Assembly (NCBI GenBank): GCA_015234525.1
Contig: JADGMX010000006.1
Coordinates: 62,001 to 126,000, forward strand
Direction of reading: 5' to 3'
Source of the DNA: Flavobacterium sp.
GTDB lineage: Bacteria > Bacteroidota > Bacteroidia > Flavobacteriales > Flavobacteriaceae
Length of the DNA: 64,000 nucleotides
This document shows positions 45,780-55,324 of the stretch, piece by piece (the first letter of the stretch is position 1; the number at the start of each line of letters is the position of its first letter). Under the pieces are notes generated by a model. The model was not told where the DNA came from. It did not search any database and was given only the letters and a program-made list of their open reading frames with translations. The position numbers were made by a program, and so were the translations under genes.

Positions 45780-47048
45780 ATGGTAAAAGATTTATTCGAA
45801 AGAATACAGAGCAATAAAGGCCCTTTGGGCAAGTGGGCATCTCAGGCTGAAGGATATTACGTATTTCCAAAACTTGAAGGTGAGCTATCTAACCGGATGC
45901 AATTTCACGGAAAAGAGATCATTAACTGGAGCATCAACGATTATTTAGGATTGGCAAATCATCCTGAAGTTCGCAAGGCGGATTCAGAAGCGGCGCAAAT
46001 GTATGGTGCGGCGTATCCGATGGGCGCCAGAATGATGTCGGGGCACACGAGCTATCACGAGCAATTGGAGCGCGAGCTTGCTGAGTTTGTGATGAAGGAG
46101 TCGGCTTATCTTTTAAATTTTGGGTATCAGGGAATGGTGTCGATCATTGACGCTTTGGTAACTAAAAACGACATTATCGTATATGATGTTGATTCGCATG
46201 CGTGTATCATTGATGGTGTTCGTCTTCATATGGGCAAGCGTTTTACCTACAAGCACAACGACATTGAGAGCATGGAAAAAAACCTTGGTCGCGCTACGAA
46301 AATGGCGCAGGAGACCGGAGGTGGAATCCTGTTTATCACTGAAGGTGTTTTTGGAATGCGCGGACAGCAAGGGAAATTGCGTGAGATCGTCGAGTTGAAG
46401 AAGAAATACAACTTCCGACTTTTGGTTGATGATGCGCACGGATTTGGTACTTTGGGTAAAACCGGAGCCGGAGCGGGCGAGGAGCAAGGCGTTCAGGATC
46501 AAATCGACGTTTATTTTTCGACTTTTGCAAAATCGATGGCAAATATCGGAGCGTTTGTAGCTGCCGATAAAGAAATCATCGATTATTTGAAATACAATCT
46601 TCGTTCGCAAATGTTTGCCAAGGCGTTGCCAATGATCCAGACAATCGGGTCGTTGAAAAGACTTGAGTTGTTGCGAACCATGCCTGAATTGAAAGACAAA
46701 CTTTGGGAGAATGTGAATGCGTTGCAAAACGGACTTCGTGAGCGCGGATTCAACATTGGCGATACCAACACCTGTGTAACTCCGGTTTATCTTGAAGGTA
46801 GCGTTCCAACGGCGATGATGCTGATTAACGACCTTAGAGAAAATTATAACATCTTCTTGTCGATTGTGATCTATCCGGTAATTCCGAAAGGCATAATTTT
46901 ATTGAGAATGATTCCAACGGCGAGTCACACGATGCAGGACATTGACGAAACATTGCTTGCTTTTGAAGCGATTCGCGAAAAACTTGAAAACGGAACTTAC
47001 GAAAAGTTAGCGCAACTTCACACGGTTGACGTAAGTGAAGAAAAATAG
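45780..47048 (+). CDS. Alpha-oxoamine synthase (PLP); candidate cysteate or serine fatty-acyl transferase
   Basis: A 422-residue PLP enzyme of the family of KBL, BioF and serine palmitoyltransferase, which joins an amino acid and an acyl thioester with loss of CO2. WSINDYLGLANHPEV, GARMMSGHTSYHEQLE, LLVDDAHGFGTLGKTGAGAG and the PLP lysine in FSTFAKSMANIGAF are visible. The Lys loop differs from the usual SKS.AS.GG. No biotin or threonine genes are near. F. johnsoniae uses such an enzyme to make capnine (sulfonolipid); that assignment here is an inference. Confidence 0.85.
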   Translation: MVKDLFERIQSNKGPLGKWASQAEGYYVFPKLEGELSNRMQFHGKEIINWSINDYLGLANHPEVRKADSEAAQMYGAAYPMGARMMSGHTSYHEQLERELAEFVMKESAYLLNFGYQGMVSIIDALVTKNDIIVYDVDSHACIIDGVRLHMGKRFTYKHNDIESMEKNLGRATKMAQETGGGILFITEGVFGMRGQQGKLREIVELKKKYNFRLLVDDAHGFGTLGKTGAGAGEEQGVQDQIDVYFSTFAKSMANIGAFVAADKEIIDYLKYNLRSQMFAKALPMIQTIGSLKRLELLRTMPELKDKLWENVNALQNGLRERGFNIGDTNTCVTPVYLEGSVPTAMMLINDLRENYNIFLSIVIYPVIPKGIILLRMIPTASHTMQDIDETLLAFEAIREKLENGTYEKLAQLHTVDVSEEK

Positions 47049-47070
47049 TTATAGATAAATAAATGAATTG

Positions 47071-47095
47071 AAACCGCCTTTTTTTGAGGCGGTTT
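47071..47095 (+). terminator. Terminator of the alpha-oxoamine synthase gene
   Basis: AAACCGCCT/AGGCGGTTT stem with a 7-base loop and a T-run, just before the lipoprotein gene. Confidence 0.85.
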
Positions 47096-47111
47096 TTTAA
47101 TTTTATAAAAA

Positions 47112-47576
47112 ATGGAAAAGATGAGATTGATGTTTCTATTGTTGTTTACACTGGCGTTTACAGCTTGCAAACAAGAGCAAAAGCAGGTTGTTGAGGAATC
47201 GGAGTTCGAGATTCCGCCAGCGCTGCAAACGGTCCACGAGTGTTTTGTGATGATTCGGAATAACGATACCATCGCGATGAGCCTGGTGCATCAAGGCGAT
47301 GAAGTTGGCGGCGATCTGATTTACAAACTTTTCGAGAAAGATCAGAATTCAGGAACGCTTTCCGGCCGATTCCTTGGCGATACGCTGATTGCGGATTACA
47401 CGTTTGAGTCGGAGGGAACAAGTTCGATTCGCGAGGCAATTTTCCTGCGAAAAGGTAGTGCGCTCATTCAGGGTTTTGGCGAAATGAAGGCTAAAAACGG
47501 AATGGAAATCTTTAAAGACTACCGAAAAGTTCGTTTTGATGGCAATATCGCCTTGATGAAAACCGAATGCAATTAA
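47112..47576 (+). CDS. Small lipoprotein, unknown
   Basis: A 154-residue lipoprotein. MEKMRLMFLLLFTLAFTAC is a signal with lipobox LAFTAC; MRLMFL nine bases later is an alternative start. The mature part has a beta-rich pattern (CFVMIRNNDTIAMSLVHQGD, LSGRFLGDTLIADYTFES) seen in other uncharacterised flavobacterial lipoproteins. Overlaps the convergent GNAT gene by 4 bases. Confidence 0.78.
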   Translation: MEKMRLMFLLLFTLAFTACKQEQKQVVEESEFEIPPALQTVHECFVMIRNNDTIAMSLVHQGDEVGGDLIYKLFEKDQNSGTLSGRFLGDTLIADYTFESEGTSSIREAIFLRKGSALIQGFGEMKAKNGMEIFKDYRKVRFDGNIALMKTECN

Positions 47577-48691
47577 ATATTTTTTATAAAAGTACAACGG
47601 CGTTTGTGAATGATCGGATCGAAATTTTTCCAGAGATTATGAATCGCATGATTCTCTTCTAGTTCCGGTGTCCGGATGCAAGTTTGGATGTTTTTCTCTT
47701 TAAAAGTTCGGTAATATTCATCGAAAATTATGGCTGTAACACCTTTGTTTTGATATTCGGGATCAACGCCGATCAGGTAGAAAATAACGTCTTTACTGTG
47801 TTTTTTCGCGTGAAGCAGATCAAGGAAACCGAATGGGAATAAACGGCCTTTTGTCTTTTTTAATGCGTCCGAGAACGAAGGCATAACGATGCTGAATGCG
47901 ATGAGTTTGCCATCTTTATCTTCGACGAATTTAATGTATTCGGGATTGATAAAGTTGATGTACTTTTTCTTGAAAAATTCTTTCTGTCGTTCGGAAATGG
48001 CAACGAATGAGGATAAATTCGCGTAGCTTGTATTAAATAAGTCGAACATTTCCGCCACGCGCGGCATGATGTCTTTTGTCTTTGTGAAGTTAACCCCACG
48101 AAGGTGATATCGGCGTTTGATCAGTTCGACGGCTTTTTCGAAATATACCGGTTTCACATTTTCGAACGGGAAGATGCTCTCGATGTATTGTTTTTCTTTA
48201 ACATAGCCAAGTTGCTGAAGATGTTCCACATAATACGGATGATTGTACCACGTGATCATGGTTCCGATTTGATCGAAGCCTTCGGTAAGCACGCCAACTT
48301 TATCCAAGTTTGAAAAGCCCATCGGACCTTCAGCATGTTCGAGATTGTTTTTGCGACCGAGTTCGTATACTTTTTCCAGGAGTGCTTTGGTAACCTCAAT
48401 GTCGTCGATAACGTCAAACCAGCCAAAGCGAACCTTGCTTTTCCCCTGGGATTTCACTTCGTCCCAATTGATTATTGCGGCAATTCGTCCCACTTGTTTC
48501 TGACCCCGATAAGCAATATAGAAATAAGCTTCAGCCGATTCGAAAACCGGATTGGTCTTTTTGTTGAAACTTTCTACTTCGTCAGAAATAATTGGTGGAA
48601 CCCAATATGGATTGTCCTGATATATTTTGAACGGAAATTTAACGAATTCGCGAATTTCCGATTTGCTTTTGCATTCTTTGATGGTTATCAT
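47573..48691 (-). CDS. GNAT-type N-acyltransferase-like protein
   Basis: A 372-residue protein of the GNAT superfamily. The N-terminal half starts MITIKECKSKSEIREFVKFP and has a GNAT-like sheet (EAYFYIAYRGQKQVGRIAAI). The C-terminal half has the acyl-CoA motif VDPEYQNKGVTAIIFDEYY. Substrate is unknown. It overlaps the OM-protein gene upstream by 4 bases (ATGA), so the two are cotranscribed. The alpha-oxoamine synthase gene 0.5 kb away makes a lipid N-acylation role conceivable but unproven. Confidence 0.85.
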   Translation of the reverse strand: MITIKECKSKSEIREFVKFPFKIYQDNPYWVPPIISDEVESFNKKTNPVFESAEAYFYIAYRGQKQVGRIAAIINWDEVKSQGKSKVRFGWFDVIDDIEVTKALLEKVYELGRKNNLEHAEGPMGFSNLDKVGVLTEGFDQIGTMITWYNHPYYVEHLQQLGYVKEKQYIESIFPFENVKPVYFEKAVELIKRRYHLRGVNFTKTKDIMPRVAEMFDLFNTSYANLSSFVAISERQKEFFKKKYINFINPEYIKFVEDKDGKLIAFSIVMPSFSDALKKTKGRLFPFGFLDLLHAKKHSKDVIFYLIGVDPEYQNKGVTAIIFDEYYRTFKEKNIQTCIRTPELEENHAIHNLWKNFDPIIHKRRCTFIKNI

Positions 48692-49659
48692 TCCGGTACA
48701 GCTTCAACGTCTACTTCATCGCGACGTTTCTTTTTGTTCTTTTTCTTGTCTTTTTTGCCTTCTTTGTCGCCGTCTTTAGCTTCGGTTGGAACGCGGAGGT
48801 AAACTTCTTCGTAGTTGTCATCGAATCGCCAGGAAAGACCGATTCCGCCGTTTAAGATCGAAGGTGTGTCTTTGATGTTTTTTCCGATTGATGCATCAAC
48901 TTGTATGTTCTCTTTAATCAGGAAAGCAGCGCCAAGCCTAAAAATGTTATCCGAATAAAAGTCGTCTTTGTAACCCTGACTTTCTATAAAGCCGGACCAA
49001 CGCGGATTGAAACCTCTTGTTAACGTTGCAACATAACCAAATCCCATAAAGCTGGTTGCGAGTTTGTCGCCGATAATATTGGTTACAAAAACCCATTTTC
49101 CAAATTGATTCTGAGTGATTACCATTAGTTTCGGACTTAACGGCGCTTCCTGGCCATTAATGTAGGGCGAGTCGAAAAGATTGATGTTTGCACCAGCGTA
49201 AACTCCGACTGCCGGAATCAATTCGCGCCATTTAAACGAGTGATTTGCTTTCCAGCTGTATAAATTTGGCTTTGGATCGTAGTTTTTATTTGGATCATAA
49301 ACCAGATATTTCGCACCTATATTTAACTGACGAAAACCGTTTTGATTGATGCTTGTCCGAGCTGTTTCATATTTATCGGTCATGTAATTGAGTTCGAGGA
49401 TCAATTCGAGCTGTTCGAAAAAAGCGCCGTAACGAACCATAAGATCGCTGCCGTAACCAAATGACTCGGTGTTGATTTCGTCATACTTTTGATCTTGAGC
49501 GTAAAAGCCCAATTCGGCTTGAATTACAGTCTTCCCAACTGAGAACGCCGCCATGGATTCGCCCGGGCGATTGGAATTGATGACATCAGTAAATTGCGCC
49601 TGCGACGCGGCTGAGAACAGAATAGCAAATAGGAGGGAAATGCGGTTTATTTGGAGCAT
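48688..49659 (-). CDS. Outer-membrane beta-barrel (transporter-like) with Lys-rich tail
   Basis: A 323-residue exported protein. Signal MLQINRISLLFAILFSAASQAQ. The body reads like a MetA/phenol-pathway-type outer-membrane barrel: LGFYAQDQKYDEINTESFGY, RQLNIGAKYLVYD, WSGFIESQGYKD, GIGLSWRFDDNYEEV. A normal barrel would end at SWRF; here about 45 residues follow, including a run GKKDKKKNKKKRRDE and an acidic end. First gene of an operon with the GNAT gene. Confidence 0.8.
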   Translation of the reverse strand: MLQINRISLLFAILFSAASQAQFTDVINSNRPGESMAAFSVGKTVIQAELGFYAQDQKYDEINTESFGYGSDLMVRYGAFFEQLELILELNYMTDKYETARTSINQNGFRQLNIGAKYLVYDPNKNYDPKPNLYSWKANHSFKWRELIPAVGVYAGANINLFDSPYINGQEAPLSPKLMVITQNQFGKWVFVTNIIGDKLATSFMGFGYVATLTRGFNPRWSGFIESQGYKDDFYSDNIFRLGAAFLIKENIQVDASIGKNIKDTPSILNGGIGLSWRFDDNYEEVYLRVPTEAKDGDKEGKKDKKKNKKKRRDEVDVEAVPE

Positions 49660-49681
49660 AGATTCGGCTTTTGACGTGATC

Positions 49682-49689
49682 CAAATGTA
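49682..49689 (-). promoter_or_regulatory. -7 promoter element of the OM-protein/GNAT operon
   Basis: TACATTTG on the minus strand, 22 bases before the ATG. Confidence 0.55.
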
Positions 49690-49742
49690 AGATTTATTAT
49701 TTATTTATGAATGCTCATAGGCGGTTTCATATGTCAAATTAT

Positions 49743-49750
49743 TATTTTTG
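49743..49750 (+). promoter_or_regulatory. -7 promoter element of the DUF4834 gene
   Basis: TATTTTTG, 15 bases before the ATG at 49766; divergent from the element at 49682. Confidence 0.55.
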
Positions 49751-49765
49751 GCAAAATTTAACTAC

Positions 49766-50023
49766 ATGGAAACAGCATCTTTTACAGGATTTGTAAAAGT
49801 CATCATTTACATTATCTTGTTTTATTACATAGCCAAATTCGTGATGCGATTGCTGCTTCCTTTTCTATTAAAAAAAGCAGTTCAGAAAGCTGCTGAGAAT
49901 ATGCAGAATCAAGCCGCTCAGCGAAATTATCAGCAGCAAGTCAACAATCAGCCTAATCAGGGCGCAAATCCGCGGTCGAGCAAAAAAGTGGGCGAGTATG
50001 TCGACTTCGAGGAAATAGAATAA
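49766..50023 (+). CDS. DUF4834 small membrane protein
   Basis: An 85-residue protein: one membrane segment (VKVIIYIILFYYIAKFVMRLLL), then a Gln/Asn-rich soluble tail ending KKVGEYVDFEEIE, the conserved closing motif of DUF4834. Function unknown. The start METASFTGF is preferred because six extra codons overlap the promoter element. It precedes the YfhO-glycosyltransferase-flippase genes by 77 bases. Confidence 0.87.
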   Translation: METASFTGFVKVIIYIILFYYIAKFVMRLLLPFLLKKAVQKAAENMQNQAAQRNYQQQVNNQPNQGANPRSSKKVGEYVDFEEIE

Positions 50024-50100
50024 AATAGCAGCAGTCGCCAAACAGCCGCTTTTATTTTTTACTTTTACAGACAATTGAAAACTGTTTTTCACGTCTGCTT

Positions 50101-52578
50101 ATGAAAATTCTCAACAAGCTTTATCCCCATTTAGCTGCATTTGCCGGTTTTGTCTTAATCTCAATCATTTACTTTTATCCGGTGCTTCAGGGCAAGCAGA
50201 TTTTCCAGTCGGATATCGCGCAGTACATCGGGATGGCGAAAGAACAAAACGACTTTCGCGCCGCCGAAAATGCAGAACCTTTCTGGACAAATTCGTCCTT
50301 TATAGGGATGCCCACCTACCAGCTAGGTGCGAATTACCCGCATGATTATATCGGAAAATTAGACAACCTGATTCGGTTCTTACCGCGTCCGGCCGATTAT
50401 CTTTTTCTATATTTTATCGGGTTTTATGCCTTGTTGCTTGTGCTTAAAGTGAAGCCGCTCAAAGCTTTTTTTGGCGCGTTGGCTTTCGGGTTATCAACGT
50501 ATATGATCATCATCCTTGGTGTCGGGCATAATGCAAAAGCTCATGCAATCGGTTACATGCCACTTGTGGTTGCCGGAGTTTTGCTGGTTTTTCAGCGGCG
50601 ATATATTCTGGGCGGAATCACCACAATGCTTGCTGCGGCGTTGGAAATCAATGCCAATCACTTTCAAATGACGTATTATTTGTTGATTCTGTTGATTGCA
50701 ATCTCAGTCTACTACATTTATAAGTACATCAAACAAAAAGAGTACAAGACGATCGGCTATTCGATTGGCGTTTTTGCGGGTGCGGGATTGCTCGCCATTG
50801 GAGCAAATGCCGCTAACTTGATGGCGACGGCCGAGTATACTGATTTTAGTATTCGCGGGAAAAGTGAATTAACAGTCAATCCGGATGGCTCGCCAAATAC
50901 GACCACCTCGTCGATGGACTACGAGTATATAACTGAATACAGCTACGGAATTGCAGAAAGCTTGAATTTGATTGCACCGAGATTGTTTGGTGGATCAAAC
51001 GTCGAGTCTGTGGGGCGCGAAAGTGAGAGCTATCAAGCTTTGATAAATATGGGCGCAAATGACGATCAGGCGCTCGGATTTGTATCTCAACTTCCGACAT
51101 ATTGGGGCGATCAACCCATAGTTGCGGCTCCGGCTTATATTGGCGCGGTTGTTTTTTTTCTTGCAATTCTGGCTTTATTTATTGATAAGCGAAAAATCAA
51201 ATATGCATTTTTAGCCGGCGCGATAGTATCACTGATGCTATCATGGGGAAAGAATTTTCCAATCCTAACCGACTTCTTTATTCATTATGTACCACTTTAC
51301 GATAAATTCCGTGCGGTGTCATCGATACAAGTCGTGCTCGAATTATGCATGCCGGTGTTGGCAATCATGGGTTTACAATCGTATTTTTTAAGAGAAAAGG
51401 ACGATCAGTGGAAAGCGCTTTGGAAAACCTCGGCGATCACTTTGGGACTTGTGGTTTTGTTATTGGTTTTCAAAAGTAGTTTCTCGTTTACTTCGCCCGG
51501 CGATTTGAGATTCCAGGAAATGGGTCCGGATTTTCTCGACGCATTGATCGCAGACCGGAAAAGTCTTTATTCAGCAGATCTCTTGAGATCCGGATTTTTG
51601 ATTGCACTTTCCGCAGTAGTTTTATGGTTGTATATCCAAAAGCGAGTGGCGCAAAATACGGCAGTAATCATCGTGGGGCTAATCATGGTTCTCGATCTTT
51701 ATTTTGTGGATCAACGTTATGTGAAAGCAAATGACAACACTTTTATCAGCAAACGCGAAATTGATCAGCCATTTAAGGCAACTGAAGCTGATGAAGTTAT
51801 TTTAAATGATTCAAGCGACTTCAGAGTCTATGAAATTCAGGGCCGCTTGCAGGCAAGAACATCGTACTTCCACAAATCGGTTGGCGGATATAGCGCAGTT
51901 AGACCACGGCGAGTCGATCAACTTTTCCAGTATCAAATCGAAAACAATTTGAACACCATAATCGGAACCATCGATACCACCACAATTAGTATCACGCAAC
52001 GAAATCCGGTGCTGAACGCGCTGAACGTAAAATATGTAATCCTAGCTACAAATCAAGGTCAGGATATTCCAATTTTGAATCCGCATGCCAATGGAAGTGC
52101 ATGGTTTGTAAGCGAAATTAAAACTGTGGCTTCCGCCGATGAAGAAATTGCTGAATTCGGCAAAATTGATTCAGAAGTTACAGCTATCGTCAACCAAAAG
52201 GAATTTGGAAATCAACTGAAAGCAAAATCATTTACAGTTGATTCTAGCGCCACCATTGATGTAATTGAGCACAAACCAAATTACATTAAATATCAGACTA
52301 AAAACTTACAACATGGATTCGCTGTATTTTCTGAGGCTTATTATGGCAACGGATGGATCGCTTATATCGACGGCAAAGAAGTACCACACATTCGCGTTGA
52401 TTACGTCTTACGCGGAATGGAAATACCGGCCGGAAAGCACGTAGTTGAGTTTAAATTTGAACCGCAAGTCGTAAAAACGGGCGGAATGATCATGTTGTTG
52501 AGTTCGATCCTAATGTTGATACTTATTGGAGGCGGAATCTATTATTGGAACAAAAAACGCAAATCGGAGGTTTCGTGA
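50101..52578 (+). CDS. YfhO-family membrane protein
   Basis: An 825-residue inner-membrane protein of the YfhO family, related to GT-C glycosyltransferases. It starts MKILNKLYPHLAAFAGFVL, has about a dozen hydrophobic segments, and a C-terminal soluble domain (RISHK-like region FAVFSEAYYGNGWIAYIDGK) before a last span. The first periplasmic loop IFQSDIAQYIGMAKEQNDFR has the Asp expected for lipid-linked sugar donors. The next gene starts at an overlapping GTGA, so an operon with glycosyltransferase and flippase is clear; surface polysaccharide or lipid glycosylation is the likely pathway. Confidence 0.9.
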   Translation: MKILNKLYPHLAAFAGFVLISIIYFYPVLQGKQIFQSDIAQYIGMAKEQNDFRAAENAEPFWTNSSFIGMPTYQLGANYPHDYIGKLDNLIRFLPRPADYLFLYFIGFYALLLVLKVKPLKAFFGALAFGLSTYMIIILGVGHNAKAHAIGYMPLVVAGVLLVFQRRYILGGITTMLAAALEINANHFQMTYYLLILLIAISVYYIYKYIKQKEYKTIGYSIGVFAGAGLLAIGANAANLMATAEYTDFSIRGKSELTVNPDGSPNTTTSSMDYEYITEYSYGIAESLNLIAPRLFGGSNVESVGRESESYQALINMGANDDQALGFVSQLPTYWGDQPIVAAPAYIGAVVFFLAILALFIDKRKIKYAFLAGAIVSLMLSWGKNFPILTDFFIHYVPLYDKFRAVSSIQVVLELCMPVLAIMGLQSYFLREKDDQWKALWKTSAITLGLVVLLLVFKSSFSFTSPGDLRFQEMGPDFLDALIADRKSLYSADLLRSGFLIALSAVVLWLYIQKRVAQNTAVIIVGLIMVLDLYFVDQRYVKANDNTFISKREIDQPFKATEADEVILNDSSDFRVYEIQGRLQARTSYFHKSVGGYSAVRPRRVDQLFQYQIENNLNTIIGTIDTTTISITQRNPVLNALNVKYVILATNQGQDIPILNPHANGSAWFVSEIKTVASADEEIAEFGKIDSEVTAIVNQKEFGNQLKAKSFTVDSSATIDVIEHKPNYIKYQTKNLQHGFAVFSEAYYGNGWIAYIDGKEVPHIRVDYVLRGMEIPAGKHVVEFKFEPQVVKTGGMIMLLSSILMLILIGGGIYYWNKKRKSEVS
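52565..52570 (+). promoter_or_regulatory. Ribosome binding site of the glycosyltransferase gene
   Basis: CGGAGG lies 4 bases before the GTG start, a clear Shine-Dalgarno match. Such sites are rare in this phylum; here it supports the GTG start within the YfhO gene's end. Confidence 0.6.
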
Positions 52579-53870
52579 AAAAGGTACTGATCATCGCATA
52601 TTATTGGCCGCCGGCAGGTGGACCGGGCGTACAGCGATGGCTGAAATTTGCCAAGTATCTTCCTGAATTCGGAATCCAACCAATTGTTTACGTTCCCGAA
52701 AATCCGTCGTATCCGATTATTGACAACGATCTCGATTCGAATCTTCCAAAAGAAGTGATTGTAATCAAGCAACCTATTTTCGAACCCTACAAAATCGCAT
52801 CATTGTTTGGAGGCAAAAAAGTTGCTAAAATCAGCAGCGGAATTGTTCCAGACCAGAAAAAACAAACTCCGTTCGAGGCGCTTTCATTATGGATTCGTGG
52901 AAATATTTTTATTCCCGATGCGCGAGTTTTATGGGTAAAGCCGTCGGTTCGATTTTTGGAAAATTATATTCAGGAGAATAATATTGAGACTATAATTACA
53001 ACCGGGCCACCACATTCGCTGCATTTAATCGGACTAACTTTGAAGCGAAAATTGCCATTGCGATGGATTGCAGATTTTCGCGATCCATGGACAACGATTG
53101 GATATCATCAATCGTTGAAACTATCAGCGTCGGCGGCAAAAAAGCACAGTCATTTGGAATCGGAGGTTCTAACAAATGCTGATGATATCATCGTGACAAG
53201 CATTACTACAAAAAGCGATTTTTCAAAGATTACACATAAACCAATCGAGGTTATAACGAACGGTTTTGACCAGTACGCTCCGCAAGTTGAACGCGACGAA
53301 AAGTTTTCAATAGCTCATATCGGATCATTGCTTTCCAAGCGAAATCCGGAAGTTTTATGGAAAGTTTTGCATGAACTTATCATTGAGAATTCGGATTTTA
53401 AACGCGACTTCGAGCTGAAATTGCTTGGTGCGGTGAGTAGGGAAGTGCTGGATTCTATTTACAAATTTAAGCTGGCTGACCACGTAACAAACCATGGTTA
53501 TGTTTCGCATCAGGAAGCATTAAAGCATCAGGTTTCATCGCAGGTGTTGCTATTGATCGAAATTAATTCGGAGGACACAAAAAGCATAATTCCAGGAAAA
53601 TTATTTGAGTATTTGGCGGCCAAACGACCGATTTTGGGAATAGGTCCGAACGGAGCCGACTTCGCACAAATTTTAAAAGATACCCATGCGGGAAGCTTTG
53701 TCACTTATTACGAAAAGGACAAACTTAAGTCGGCGATTGCAGATTTATATCAGAAATATAATGATGGAACCAATGAGGTCGAATCGGTTGATATCGATAA
53801 ATACACTCGGCGGAATCTTACCAAATCATTGGCTAAATTGATTGAAAATCCGTCGCCATGGGAATCGTAG
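52575..53870 (+). CDS. Glycosyltransferase, GT4-like
   Basis: A 431-residue GT-B fold glycosyltransferase. The GTG start gives MKKVLIIAYYWPPAGGPGVQ, the typical N-terminus, and overlaps the YfhO stop by 4 bases. Donor-side motif: KSIIPGKLFEYLAAKRPILG, with E-x7-E-like spacing. Acceptor-side: TTGPPHSLHLIG and WIADFRDPWT. Sugar unknown. Middle gene of the YfhO-GT-flippase operon. Confidence 0.92.
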   Translation: MKKVLIIAYYWPPAGGPGVQRWLKFAKYLPEFGIQPIVYVPENPSYPIIDNDLDSNLPKEVIVIKQPIFEPYKIASLFGGKKVAKISSGIVPDQKKQTPFEALSLWIRGNIFIPDARVLWVKPSVRFLENYIQENNIETIITTGPPHSLHLIGLTLKRKLPLRWIADFRDPWTTIGYHQSLKLSASAAKKHSHLESEVLTNADDIIVTSITTKSDFSKITHKPIEVITNGFDQYAPQVERDEKFSIAHIGSLLSKRNPEVLWKVLHELIIENSDFKRDFELKLLGAVSREVLDSIYKFKLADHVTNHGYVSHQEALKHQVSSQVLLLIEINSEDTKSIIPGKLFEYLAAKRPILGIGPNGADFAQILKDTHAGSFVTYYEKDKLKSAIADLYQKYNDGTNEVESVDIDKYTRRNLTKSLAKLIENPSPWES

Positions 53871-55324
53871 TTAATCAGTCGATCAGAAACACGGTTATCA
53901 CCTATATCGGATTTGCGATTGGGGCGGCGAATACACTTTTTATGTACCCTATTTTTCTGGGGAAAACCTATTATGGACTCACCGCATTTTTACTTTCATC
54001 GGCCAACATTTTAATGCCGTTGATGGCTTTTGGGGTTCACAATACGTTGGTTAAATTCTATTCGGACTACAAAACCGAACATGAAAAATCGGCTTTTCTA
54101 ACCTTTGTTTTGTTATTGCCGTTATTGCTTATTTTGCCGATTGCAGTGTTCGGCTTCTTGTTTTACGACCGAATCGCGCACTTATTGTCACGAGAAAACC
54201 CGATTATCTTCGAATACGTTTGGCTGATTCCGGTTATCGGACTTTGCATGGGCTATTTCGAAATATTTTATGCCTGGGTTAAAGTACACATGAAATCGGT
54301 TGTTGGGAATTTTGTCAAAGAAGTACTTCTGCGAATACTCATCACCATATTTCTGATGTTGGTCTATTATGATGTTTTAACGCCGATCGGATTTGTGTAT
54401 TCGACGGTCGGAATTTATGCGGCAACGGCACTTATAATGATGGTCTTAGCCTTTAGAATCCGAATGCCAAAATTCAACTTTGACTTTCCGCAAAATCGTT
54501 CTCATGTGATGCTTTATTCGGTCTTTATCATTTTTTCCGGGAGTGTGGCGGTATTGCTTTTGGATGTCGATAAATTCATGCTCGGACAATATATAAAAAT
54601 CGAAAACGTAGCCTATTATTCGGTTGCGATCTTCATTGCCACAGTCGTTTCGGTTCCGAGTCGCGCGATGCATCAGATCACCTATCCGATAACTGCAAAA
54701 TTGATGAGCGAAAATAAGCACGATGAGCTTAATACCTTGTACAAACAGACGTCGATCAGTTTACAGATTGTTGGCGGATATGTGTTACTTGGAATTTTAG
54801 TCAATATCCAATCAATTTATGAGTTGCTGAAACCGGAGTATCGAGGTGGAATTTTCGTTGTTTTTGTGATAGGAATTTCCAAATATTTCGATTTGATCCT
54901 TGGTAACAACAATGCGATTATTTTCAATTCGAAGTATTACAAAATGGTACTGATTCTCGGATTGTTATTGGCCGGAGCTGCCGTTTGGCTGAATCATCTG
55001 TTGATTCCGATTTACATGATCGACGGTGCGGCTGTAGCGACATTGATTGCCATTACACTTTACTCGCTTGCCAAATTAATGTTTGTTGTCACTAAGATGA
55101 AGCTGTTTCCGTTTACTCAGAAAACGATGCACTGTTTGTTGATCTCGTTACTGACTTTTGCGTTGTTCTATTATTGGGATTTCAATTTTCATCCATTGGT
55201 GAATATTGTTTTGAAATCGGTGTTGATGAGTATTTTCTATGCGTATCTGAACTACATTTTTAAAATTTCAGCAGAGGTTAATCGGGTGATTGATTCCGTA
55301 TTGGCGATTCCACCCAAGCCCTAG
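53858..55324 (+). CDS. Polysaccharide flippase (Wzx/MATE-type)
   Basis: A 488-residue multi-pass membrane protein of the polysaccharide biosynthesis/oligosaccharide flippase family, which moves lipid-linked sugars across the inner membrane. About 12-14 hydrophobic segments, from TVITYIGFAIGAANTLFMYP to a C-terminal span. It overlaps the glycosyltransferase gene by 13 bases. The TAG stop is the conserved TAG at the edge of structured repeat copy 8, so the last residues PPKP come from the junction. Confidence 0.92.
   Translation: MGIVVNQSIRNTVITYIGFAIGAANTLFMYPIFLGKTYYGLTAFLLSSANILMPLMAFGVHNTLVKFYSDYKTEHEKSAFLTFVLLLPLLLILPIAVFGFLFYDRIAHLLSRENPIIFEYVWLIPVIGLCMGYFEIFYAWVKVHMKSVVGNFVKEVLLRILITIFLMLVYYDVLTPIGFVYSTVGIYAATALIMMVLAFRIRMPKFNFDFPQNRSHVMLYSVFIIFSGSVAVLLLDVDKFMLGQYIKIENVAYYSVAIFIATVVSVPSRAMHQITYPITAKLMSENKHDELNTLYKQTSISLQIVGGYVLLGILVNIQSIYELLKPEYRGGIFVVFVIGISKYFDLILGNNNAIIFNSKYYKMVLILGLLLAGAAVWLNHLLIPIYMIDGAAVATLIAITLYSLAKLMFVVTKMKLFPFTQKTMHCLLISLLTFALFYYWDFNFHPLVNIVLKSVLMSIFYAYLNYIFKISAEVNRVIDSVLAIPPKP

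Noticed and set aside
45780..47048. Firm naming as BioF or KBL
   Set aside because: No biotin or threonine-catabolism neighbours, and the Lys loop differs from both; only the superfamily is supported.
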